Assembly: GCA_028023455.1 (NCBI GenBank)
Contig: JAQFVV010012510.1
Location: 3,391,420-3,455,419 of the forward strand
DNA from: Epiperipatus broadwayi
Lineage: Eukaryota > Onychophora > Udeonychophora > Euonychophora > Peripatidae
DNA length: 64,000 nt
Direction: 5' to 3'
The number at the start of each line of letters is the position of its first letter. Position 1 is the first letter of the stretch. This document shows, in pieces, positions 1-11,600 of this stretch. The notes below the pieces were generated by a model. It saw only the letters and a list, made by a program, of their open reading frames with translations. It did no database searches and was not told the DNA's origin. Made by a program: the position numbers and the translations under genes.

Positions 1-465
1 GCAGAGAGAACATATAGGTATACAAAGTGTAAAAAATTCCAGGACAAATTTTTAAAAAGATATAAATGTTATAGACATAATATTTATAGATTTTATTAAT
101 GATATCCAGAGGTTAGTTTTTTTGAACTATTATCACCTCAACTTCTTAAGATGGTATATAGATTTTTTTTTTTCAATTGTATTCTCAGATATATTGAATC
201 ATAGATCACAGAGCATGCTTCAATTTTAGAAAAACATACTATATTAGGATAAAATGCTATTACATTTTGAAATAACTTCATTTCTTTAAGGTTTGTAAAA
301 GAATTTCTTTGTACATGACAGTTTTCTCTGAATGAGTAGACATATTCGTGGTGAATGTTATTATTAAAACTACTAAACCACTACTCTATGAGGGAGGGGG
401 AAATTTTTTTTAATGATATTGACAAGCTTTTGGTTTCTTTGTAAATAACTTTTTTAGATATACCA
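1..465. other. AT-rich 3' flanking DNA
   Basis: I see only AT-rich sequence with T-runs here. No coding signal, RNA gene or clear repeat was recognised. Confidence 0.6.
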
Positions 466-466
466 A

Positions 467-580
467 TTTTTTTTTTTCCATATGTCATAGCATCGGCCGG
501 GACGCGAACCCACAACCGTCTGCAACCAACTACTTGCTTGCAAGGCGGCTGCGATGACCTCTCGGCTAACAACGTTTGAC
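467..580 (-). mobile_element. Short tRNA-derived SINE (family 1), near full length
   Basis: On the minus strand this reads as a pol III head followed by an A-rich tail. The A box is TAGCCGAGAGG (558-568) and the B box is GGTTCGCGTCC (500-510). They are followed by a family-specific GATGCTATGACA block and then the tail, seen as a T-run at 467-478. The head closely matches the copies at 10446 and 48604. The flanking TACCAA-like sequence on both sides may be the target duplication, but it is short. The element is almost nothing but a tRNA-like head plus tail, about 110 bp. Confidence 0.8.
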
Positions 581-771
581 TACCAAGAATTTTTAACCCA
601 CTCCACACTACAAATAGCAGTGGCAAAATCTCAAGTACTACATTTCAAAAAAAGAGGCAAAATAAGTTTCAAATTCTAATTTAATATATATTATTATTCT
701 TTTCAATTTAGTATTTAAGAAATACGAAGATTAAAGTTCATTTAGTATTGTAATTTTTTTTAATCAAGTTT

Positions 772-832
772 TTTTCTTCATACGTCAAAGCGCCGACAGG
801 GAAGCGAACCCGGGCCGGCTGCCCGGAAAAGA
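772..832 (-). mobile_element. Truncated SINE family 1 fragment
   Basis: The B-box half of the SINE is present in minus orientation (GGTTCGCTTCCC seen as its complement, then GGCGCTTTGACGTATG and the tail as a T-run). The A-box half is missing after a GGGCCGGC stretch, so this is a 5'-truncated copy. Confidence 0.65.
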
Positions 833-3800
833 AATAGATACATTGTTATTTTTCAGAATTAACAACTTGCTGATGGTTGAAAAATATAAAATAAACAAAT
901 TTGCTTTTAAAATAATTTTTTTTTTGCAAACAAAAAAAAAAAAAAAAGATTAAAGTAATTTCTAGTGAGAAATATTGCAAATGTTTACGTTGAAATTAGA
1001 ATTCAATTGATTTTTTGAGCTAGAAATAATCATTTTTGAACATAATCATGTTAACTCATAAATGATAGTTTATTTTTGAGCTTGTAGAATTTATTTATAC
1101 ATGTAGGGTTGGTTAGTCTAGATTCTGCGTTGGAGTCCAGATTGGTTAATCAGTCTTAATGGGAAGAGATTATATAATTTAATTGTTGGCTAATTGTAAA
1201 AAGAATAATACCGTAAAAAATAAATAAATGTATATATTCTTTTTTTAAAAAAAGTTATATATTTTTTAAAGGCAATATAAGAAAAATCTGTTAATTAGTT
1301 AAAGATGAATTTCTATTTAAATTAGAGAATATATAAATAGCGAAAAGAATGTGTTACATACATATATCTATATTTGCCTTTCTTTTTTCAGGTTTGCCAT
1401 TGGTATTTACAAAAATGAACCTAACCTTTTATTTTTGTTTAACAAAACAAATCATACTACTATTTATCTACAAATAAAAAATTGAAATTATCCTACTTAT
1501 AATAAATTATACTTGTTACAAAATGCAAGTTTGATCATGGAGGAAGGACTTACAAACTTCGCTATATTTTCTTTTTTTAAAACCGTAAGAAAGAGATTAG
1601 TGCGATTAAAAAAATTGAAATGCAGATAGAATACCATTATTCCAAATCCTACAAATTTGATAACTTATATTTTTGAATACTTTTACGACAATCATTAGGC
1701 TATCACAAAAATAGAAAGACAACAGTTTCCGGTAATACACTGAATTAACGAAATAGTTGAATTGTTAAACAATCGGGTCGAAATGTGTTTATTCATATAC
1801 TACATGAATATTTGGAATACATATTCACTCTCAACTGACCACGGCATATACAAGTTAAAAAATTTGCCATTTCACATTAAAAGTTTATTTTCAAAATAAA
1901 TGAGAACAGAAAAAATATGGTGAAAACTTCTAATATCCAGCCTTGTTTATGTCGGCTATCACAATATACAAAAGCAACGTTCTCAAAGAGGAATCTCCAA
2001 AGCACACTTTTATAAAATCAAATCCATTATTGATCCTCAACTGCATTTGAAATATGCAATAAAAAGTTTGCCATTTTATACAAAACTGTTTATCCTCAAG
2101 ATGTCAACAGAAAAACAATGTTGGCAAATTGTCTAATATCTGAAAACTTTTATAACAGTGCAGATACTCAAGGACTACAATTTATAAATCATTATACAAA
2201 AAAGCATAACTTTTATTATTAAACTCTTGGCATGATGAATTTAAATTTATTTTTCTTTTAATTAAACTTTTTTAAACAATATTCACTAATAAACTGTGTA
2301 ATAAATTAGGCCAATAAAATTACATTTAAATTAAGATTAACTTTGTTCAATTTTTTTTTAATGCTGTATTTGTTAATAAATCATATTTAAATTGCACTAA
2401 TAAATTAATTTATTTTGCTCACTTAATACTATTTCATTATAATTTTTCTTTAATAAATATTTTTTTAAAAAACAACAACTACAAAAGCACTTTTTAATAA
2501 AGCGTTTTCTCTTTTTACTGTTATAATTACAAAAATATGTGTTTGATTCACTTTCAGATCTGTAAAATTTCTGAATCCAAAAACTAAAAATTTTGAAATA
2601 ATGATATTTAAGCTGCTGTAAATTGAATTCTATTACAAGTGTGATATCACTAATCCAGTACACATTCTTGGTTTCCTAGCCATACTAGATTAACATTAAG
2701 TATATAGATAATATTTCAACAATATCCATTTCTTACATCATCATCATGCCGTTATAAATTCCTGCATCTTTAAAGTTATCCAATGATATAGGAAACATAA
2801 ATATTAAATGTAAATATTATAATAACTATTAATTTTAACATTTATTGGTTATCTATATTTACATTTTTTTTTTCTTAATTAGAATTTTGTCATTGCTAAT
2901 TTATTCTCAGTTTACCTATCTGGAGCCCCCTTCCCGCTTGTGAAAAAAGTTTCCTGTAAGTTGCCTATTTTATATCTACTTAAATATTGTACTCTTTGTC
3001 CTTCTACTTTTAGCTAGGTAAAATGAAAATCATGTCAAAAGAAGTGATTAGATAATTTTTTTAAAAGACTAAATAAAAATATGGAAATCATTTTATAAGT
3101 ATTTACATAAAAGCATTTTTTATTTATCTTTATTTTTAAATATTATATATATATACCTATTAATTTATTTACCTGTTTATTTTTTTTTTAATGTGTATAT
3201 ATGTATTCAATATTAAATGAAAAAATGTTAAGTAAATCCTATCTCATGTTAAATAACAATGTTAATAGTTTTGAAAATATAAAACACCCCCATGTTAATT
3301 TCTTCTGGATAGTTAAAAATAATCAAAATTTTTAAGAGCTGGCTATGGAATATTCTTTTGCAGACTAGTTTTCCTGAGGCTTTAATAATAAATTAATATT
3401 TAAATCTCATGTTAATCCTTTGTGGGATTTTTTATGTAAAAAAAAAACAGGGTTAAAAAATATTCAGCATTATTTCATTATATAATTAATAGCATCATAA
3501 CAACAGTAACACCTCACAATATTTGCAGAATAAGGGCTGAATCTTGTTATTATGCAAACTTCATTCACAATTAAGCAAAATAGGCTTTTTATCCAGGATG
3601 TCCCAAAAATTGCTTTACTGTAATATTATTTTACCAGTTACATTTCATTATTCATGTTATTAATACAATTAATTAAAATATTTATAAATAATATTTTTAA
3701 AAAATGTAAAAAGTAACTGTACATACTTTTCAACTTTTACAAACCTGGCTTGCTCTGATGTATTAAAACACACACTTTTGAATAATCATATTTATAAATG

Positions 3801-5197
3801 TATAATTAGCAATTTTATAATTAATAGAATTAATTAACCCCCTTCCCTTTTTCTTTCTTTTAATTAATATGACAAAGAAATAAAATTGAATGCAGAAAAT
3901 ATTGATCTATGTCCAGAGAAGGAATTAAATAGGTGGCGCCTTGGTATTCTTTAGAGATATTTAACAATCATTTACAGTATTTCAGAGTTTTTGAAGGCAA
4001 ATACTAAAATTTAAATCAAAGCTGATTACAGGGTCAGGAAATTAATACAATAAAAAAAAAAATACAAAAATCTGGGAATATAGAAACGCTTATTGTAAAA
4101 TTTATATAATAAAAAAATAAAAATGATTTCATACATGTAAATAGTAAAAAAAAAAAAAAAACATTTTAAAAGAGAAAGTCTTTTTTTTTACTCAAATTAT
4201 TTATATTTCTTTTAATAAATTAAAAAAAAATTATAATAAAGCAACTAAATTATGACTTTTTTTTATCATAAACATTAGACAAAGATATCATTTAATAGAT
4301 TTAAAAATATTATATATAGTTTGCAATCTAAAACTTTATAAAATTTGGAAATAGTTAGATACATTATAAATATTAAAATTGAAGCTTCAAAAGAAAAAAA
4401 TATACTTATTATGAACTGCAAAAAATATGTGCATATGTATTGTTACAGTAAATTATCATTAAGCAAAGAATTATTATTATGAGGTGCTACTTATATATCT
4501 TTAATTTTTTCTAAAAGTAAAACCATTACTAAATAGCATAAATTCAGACTAACTTAATGTAAAGAATTCATCTCTGATAGATATATACACATACATATAT
4601 ATTTATAGTATGTTAGGCTTAAAAATAGAAAAAATAATAACTTGAACAGGTGCTGCAAAAAAAGTTGGTCCATATTAGGGTTGCATATTTATTTACATAT
4701 TGAGCAATCAATTGAGATTCTCAAGACAGCACGATGAATGAATATAACACTTTCATTCATTTGATCAAAATAAAACTTTGTTTTAACTTTCCTCATTTGG
4801 AAAATGCATCCAGACATTTTTAAAACTTGAATTAGCCGCTTTCACTGTTCAGAGCAGAATCCGGTGAAAAGTTTTTCTTAAGACACCAATACATGTAGAG
4901 TCATACCTATCAGAAAATATTCAGTCACGTGGATGCCATAGCATAGGTTTTCCTTGGCATTTTGTTAGGTAAATAGAAATGTCACATATGTTCAGTGTTA
5001 TTTTTTATATGAATTTAATCATCATACTAGTTAAGGCAATATGATAATGAATTGCTATCAAATCTACTATTATAGATTTAGCTTTAGTTAAGTCCTACTA
5101 AAATATGAGACGAAGATGGGGGTGCACATTTTCATCATATTTTTATCAGAATTTTTTTTATTATTTTTGCATTAAAAGATGATAAATATTTAACTTT
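833..5197. other. AT-rich DNA beyond the 3' end of ABHD14A
   Basis: This is low-complexity AT-rich sequence with many homopolymer runs. Apart from the degenerate duplication at 1857-2143, I see no gene, RNA or classifiable element. The short ORFs here are biased in composition and match nothing I recognise. Confidence 0.5.
1857..2143 (+). repeat. Degenerate direct duplication, about 80 bp units
   Basis: The blocks near 1857-1940 and 2067-2143 share the order TTTGCCATTT, GTTTAT, CAACAG/GAACAG, AAAAA, then TCTAATAT. They look like an old direct duplication about 205 bp apart. The element family is not recognised. Confidence 0.4.
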
Positions 5198-5207
5198 TTT
5201 ATTTATT
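5198..5207 (-). promoter_or_regulatory. Candidate polyadenylation signal of ABHD14A
   Basis: Two overlapping AATAAA hexamers occur on the minus strand (complement of TTTATT at 5198-5203 and 5202-5207). They are the first canonical hexamers after the stop codon at 5463-5465 and would give a 3' UTR of roughly 270 nt. Such hexamers are common by chance in DNA this AT-rich, so the call is tentative. Confidence 0.35.
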
Positions 5208-5462
5208 TTTAAGCCTGACATTCTATATATTACATAAACTTATATCACTGATAATTATAAAAGTGCTTCAACCATATTTATAGTCTTATTTGCATAGATT
5301 TAATTTCTGAGCTATTTCGATAGCTTATAAAATTGGAGTATAATACTGAATATATAGACAATTATGTGCTGAGTACTTTAGTTTCGAACAAAAAAAAAAT
5401 ATTCCCTACTTCATAAACTGCTGTTAATCTTTACCCAATGTCATAAAAAAACAAAAAAAACA

Positions 5463-5654
5463 TTAAATATATTTATGTAAATAATCTAAAAAATTATATA
5501 ACAGCTGATGCCACATTTTGGGTTCGTCTAAATATGCGGGGTGTCTGGCATTTGGAAGCATATAAATCTTCTTGTTTGGCAAATTTTGGAGATCCTTCTT
5601 GGAAATTTCTCCCAGGGTGGTATCTAACTGACCATAAATAATTAATGTTGGAGT
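5463..5654 (-). CDS. ABHD14A: ABHD14A coding exon 4 (C-terminus, Asp and His of triad)
   Basis: The acceptor is TTTTGCAG|ACTCC, phase 0 after exon 3. The exon encodes residues 212-274, starting TPTLIIYG and ending in LHKYI and a TAA stop. YGQLD carries the presumed catalytic Asp222, and [11 protein letters not shown] carries His249. The family form is GxGHPCYLDxP, so here the first glycine is N and the second is R, which is unusual next to the catalytic histidine. [10 protein letters not shown] forms the last amphipathic helix. The 3' UTR would follow downward from 5462. Confidence 0.93.
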   Translation of the reverse strand, partial: TPTLIIYGQLDTTLGEISKKDLQNLPNKKIYMLPNARHPAYLDEPKMWHQLLYNFLDYLHKYI

Positions 5655-8600
5655 CTGCAAAATAAATATAAAACAATTATCATTTAATATTAAATATTAA
5701 CTACATAAATAAGTTAAAGAAAATAAAGAAAACTAACTTCTTTTTTTTTTTTTTTTACATTTGCAGTATTTATTTAAGACAAAATTTATGTTAACTTGAA
5801 ATCATCCACAAAAGAAAAGACAAAAAACTTATCAATAGAATTTACCAACCCCCAATGAACAAATTTAGGCAAATTGATTATTCAATAAGTTCATATTTAA
5901 TGATGTATTCTTGCTATAATGTTGTACTTCACAAATGTTCAATATCCCTAGTTTTCTGTGCTAAGACAACTGACAGCATATCATCACTTGATCTCCTCAA
6001 AACTCTGCCGTATGTTCAATCATGTATGAGTTCCAGTCCTTTGAATTTTGAAAAAAATTTAACATGCAGTCTAGATAAAATCTGTTGAAGCAAGCAGTAT
6101 TTTGAGTTTGATTTTTTATGAAAATAATTTCTTAAGATTTATTCTTCCTTAATTCTACGATGTTAAACTTACATGTTATACATATATAATGTTAGAGTGA
6201 ATCAAGACAGAAGGAACATCCACTAATGATGATCAATCTGCTCACATTGGGCAGGTAAATGTAAAGAAATAAATATTTGTGAAAGGATCAAAACATGCAG
6301 ATCATCTATTGATGATGATCGAATAATTAAATCAGTAGCCAACTTAATGCACTATTTTATAAAAGCCTCAATATATTTGTTCTTGAAAGAATAACAGAAA
6401 TATAATAACTGAAATACACAAGCTTATTATATACACCTGTGGCTGTCTGCTCATCCCTTGTATATGTATTAAATGGATTATGTCCTGTACACGAAGAGTC
6501 AGATTGATCTTAGGTCAACATGGGTGTGACAAGAATCTCAGCCTTAGGGTGGCCTTTGAGCATTCCATCATCAGATTTTCAATTGAATGGATGGTTGAAG
6601 AATTGGAGTGTGGAGTGGATTGAAGCCTGTCCATTAAAGTATGAGGATTGGCTATCTTAATATATATCTGAGCACTTATAGCATATATGTGTGGAGATGG
6701 TAATCTGGACCAACTGATGATTGCTGGTTTAGCATGAAATACATATATTGGTGATTATTTATCTTTTCAACATATAAGTGTATCAGTGATATGAGATAGT
6801 GTGGAGAGTGGTGGGTCATGTGAAAGTCTGTGCTCATATTCCTTAAAGAGTTAATATAACTTATTCCCTTCTACACACATATTCATTAATCACAAATTTT
6901 CATGCTTTAAAGCAATTTCAAAACATGCTCAATTTATCAAATTTTATAATTAATGACAAAACATAGATGTTAATATTTACACATATAACAGAAATTATTT
7001 TTGCTTGTTTATTATAAAATTTGATATTAAATTAAGTATAGGGTATAACATATTTAACATGTTAACCACTTTTTAACATATTTCCATAGCAACGTCATGC
7101 AACAATGCAAGCAGCATAATCGGTATGACGAATGTTTCAAAAGTATACTTCCCAAAATGTTAATTTTCCATTTATAATTTTTGTGTTATTGTGCTTATTA
7201 TTATTTACTTGCTATGAAATCTCAGACACAATTACAATGTAGGTCCAGCTTTAAGCCAGTTGGGAGTTCTGTTTCAAGTGGACCCATTACAAATGGAAGA
7301 GAAAAATATGAAATCTGTAGTTGCAAGACTTTCTACAACTATAGAATAATATTCATCAATGTTATACGCCAATCTATTTTATTTAGAGATAACAATTGAC
7401 AAACGAAAATGCTAACACTTAACTTTTATTCTTCTGTTCTCAGAATTTAAAACTTGGTCAAGTATTGAACATTCGGACAAGGAGGGTGTTCCTTCAACTT
7501 GTGATCTTTGCTTTTATATATATATGTTCTTTTATTTTTTTTTACTCCTTATATTCAAGCAGGAATCGTTTGGGACTACCTCTTTTATTGTTATTAATTT
7601 AGCAGTGCGTACCAGCACTCGCAAAAAGTTTGTTTTGGCTGTTGCATATACATATAGGAATTAGGGAAAGGAATATATATATATATAACGCTGAACAAAA
7701 GAGATAATGTAAATATTACTAGTTGTTTTCAATGAAATCAAATGCATGTATAAATTAATTCATTACTGTTTTATATTTCTAAAACAAATTATTGGTAAGT
7801 AATTAGATATATATTTAATGCAATAAATATATTTTGCAAATGAAATAAAAATTTATGGAAAATAATATCATATTTTAGCATTTTAAATTAAAAATAATAC
7901 TAACTATCCTGTAAAAAAATTTCTTTTTAATTACTAATTACATTTAGAAAAGACTAATTAAATTTGATTTCATTAAAACAAGTAGTATAATTACTTTCAG
8001 GATATCATTAAGTAGATTTGTGAAGATAAATTCATTTTTTAAATTAATTTAATGATGAGTAAATTAAAATAAAAGAGGGATTTACTTTTACATGAAGCTA
8101 CAATAATTGAAAGCTAAAATCGCTACTTTTTAATATTACATAAAACACAACACAAGCCAAATGAAGATAAATGAAAACTAAAACCTCTACTCTTTTGTAT
8201 TATATAAAGCACAAATTTAAAAAAAAAAGACTTCATAGAATTAAAAAGTAGAACTAATTTGAATTTAACCAACAAAATGCCACAGAAATCCAACACACAT
8301 TTAAGTAACAAATATATTTTTTTCATGCTAATAAATGTTACTTTGCTTTTTCCAGTGAGGAGTTTTGGATGTAATGGATTTAGATTTTTTAAAAATTGAA
8401 TTCACTTTTCTTCTCATATCAAGCTACTTGCCTGAAGTTAGCAGATAAAATATAAAAAGTTTATTTCATTTTAATGTTTTGCTTACATTCAATCAATTTT
8501 ATATTTATAGAAGATAGTGTAAAAAATATTCATTGAAATTAGATGTGTGTGTGTGTATGTATACAATAAATGCAATGTTATTTCCCTTCATGTAACTTTC

Positions 8601-11600
8601 AGTCTTGAACAATAAACTAAACATCACATGATCACCATTTCATATGCTTACATAGGCTGTTAATAATAATAATAGCAAACTCTTCATACAGTAGTGCCAC
8701 CAAATGCAAGCCATAATCAATGGATGCAGGAAGGTTTGTGCATAAAATCCCTATCTAGTGCCTACTCATCCAATATCCCCAGACTAGTTTCTAGCTTACA
8801 GCTTTCATCAGTGAAGTTTAGATTTAAGAATACTGCACCTAGATCTTAGGATCTAATGCAGCCCTTCAGCGGACATCTTTTACCTATTTGGTTAACTATA
8901 AAGCTAGGAGTCTAAGATGAAAACACAATAATGTTTTCAACTCAAGCTCCTTCACTTGTATAGTCATAAAAATCTGAATTCACTTCAGCATCTATACATA
9001 ACCAGAGTCACCATTATTCTATGCCAAAATAGGTATAAAACTAACAAAATATCATATAATCACCATTTTGTATGCTTACACAGGCTGTTGACAACAATAG
9101 AAAACTCTCCATACAGTAGTGCCACCAAGTACAAGCCTTCAATAGATGCAGGAAGGTTTGGGCTCCTAGGTTTACAGTTAACAAAATAGGTAAAAGGAAG
9201 GTCGCTGCTGGAGGCTTGCATTAGATCTTACAATCTAGGTGCAGTACTCTCAAATTCAAGACTCCTTATTGATGAAAGCTACAAGTTAGAAACTAGTCTG
9301 GGGATATTGGATGAATAGGTACTAGACGGATTTTATGCACAAATCTTCAAATACATTGATTACGAAGACTTTCCCTTAATGGCACTACTGTATGAAGAGT
9401 TTGCTAGTGTTAATAAACTAAACCCTGCTAATGAACATTTCAACATTCCTTCACTTTATTAGATTGCTCAGCTAATGCAAAGGTCACTTCATATTAGCTG
9501 CCCTGAATGTATATAAGGAATAACAAATCTGGTTAAGTTTTTCATTCAAGGGTGAAAACATTACAATCCAAATGTAAATGTAGCTCATTGATTTGCAGCC
9601 TAATTCTAATTTTCATGGGTGAGACCATTACTTACTAGATTTCAAGCCCATACAAATGAAGAATTTTTAAGCAAAATATTTATAATATAATAAGTACAGT
9701 GTTATTTTCCAACTTTATATTTAACTTTCAATCTTGATTAATGAACTAAATGCTGTTAATAAACATTTCAGCATTCCATATGTATATAATATAACGGTAG
9801 TAACGTGAATGGACAGTTTAGTTTTATATAATATTTACATTCAGTAGTCACATTTGAATTTCAGCTCAGGATATGCAACTAGTTTTATTTTTTATATATT
9901 TGTGTATATACTTTTTTTATCTATATAATTTTTCCAGATCAATAGGACTATAAATAATTAATTAAACTGTGGTACTTTTAATTATTAGTTGCATGTTCAA
10001 CTTCATTAGAGTATTCAAGAGTAAAACATAGAATTAAAAATACCGCAAATTTGTATTTACTTTAAGAATTATTAATTCTTCCAATTGCTATCACTTCTAC
10101 AGAGTGTAGTTTTTCTAAATTTAAATTAAAAAATTAACTAACAACTTGATTATTTAAATTAACTAATAATATTGTCTCTTGAGTGATTAGCATAGCTGCC
10201 TTCCAAGCAGCTAGCCCGGGTTGCTTTCCGGTCAACGCATTTGACACATGATAAAAACAACAACTTTAAATTAAAATGATACAATCAATGATTTTACAAA
10301 ACAAAAGGGTAAGAAAAGTAAATTTTATGAAATAATTACATTTCACTCTAAGTTTTGAGATAATTAATATACAAGAATTTATTTTGTTAATACATCATCA
10401 CCATCTCAGGAATGGTTTAACAGCATTTGAAAAAAAGTCTTGCATTGGTGGTCGAGAGGTCAGCGCGACTGCACTTGCAGGCAGTTGCCTGGGTTGCAGG
10501 TTCGCGTCCCGACCGATGCTATGACATTTAAAAAAAAAAAAAAAGACTTTTGCCAAGCATGATGCATAAAGTAGAAAAATAAGCATTTATGTTTCTAATT
10601 AGATGTTTTAAATAATATTGGTTACAATAATGGTTGTACTGAATGAATAACATAATAATCCCTTTTAGTTTTTAACCTATCTTTTTTTTTTTTTTTTATT
10701 GTTTCAGCACATCTAAAACAAAAAACTTGTAATAAAATCACTTTGCCTGCTAAGAGAGGAAAATGGAAAAAACAAATCACAATATTTTTTCTTCTTAATT
10801 GCAGTATGGCAGATAATTTGACTTGTTTAAATTAAAAGTTAATAACATATTTAATATAATATGCATAATATAATCAAAATTATTAAAATATAAAATTATA
10901 TATATGTGTTTAAACATAGTAATTTTTTTTCTTTTCCATGTGTCATAGCCGGGAAGCGAACCCGCTAACCCGGGACAACTGCTTGTAAGGCGGCTGTGCT
11001 GATCTCTCGACCACAATAGTAAATTGAAATTTAAAAAAACAGTAAATTGAAATTTAAAAAAAGTGTAAAGATTGCATTTGTATTACAAAGCTATTCAAAT
11101 TGCAGGCCCTGGGTTACATGTGGCCCATCTATGGATTTATTTTTGACGTATAAAATAATTTAAATCAAATGTGTATTAAATATATTAATTCTGTCATTAA
11201 TTGACAACCTTAACGTTGATAATTTTATTTGATGTTTTCATATCACTATATACTTAAGTATTTTTCAAATATTACATGAATTAACAAAAACTTAATATGT
11301 AATATTAAATACAAGAATAGTATATATACTTAAGCTAGATATAATTAAAGGAGATTTGAACCAACTGATGAGTACGTGTATGTGGCCATGTGTATCAGTT
11401 ATATTGGATAGAGTGAATGACTGAAGATAGCTTGAAAGTCTGAGTTTAAATCCCCTTTAATTAAAAACCTAATATGTATTTTGAAATAAATCCATAGCAA
11501 TTCTGAAAAATTTCTGTCATTTTTGTATTTTATTTTTGCAATTCCGTGTTTAACAAGTATTCTGAGTAAAACATGAACTTGTTTTTGAGCAAAATAAAAT

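Noticed and set aside
467-580. A functional tRNA gene on the minus strand
   Set aside because: Pol III boxes are present, but there is no acceptor-stem pairing or anticodon arm and an A-rich tail follows. The same unit repeats around the window, so it is a SINE.
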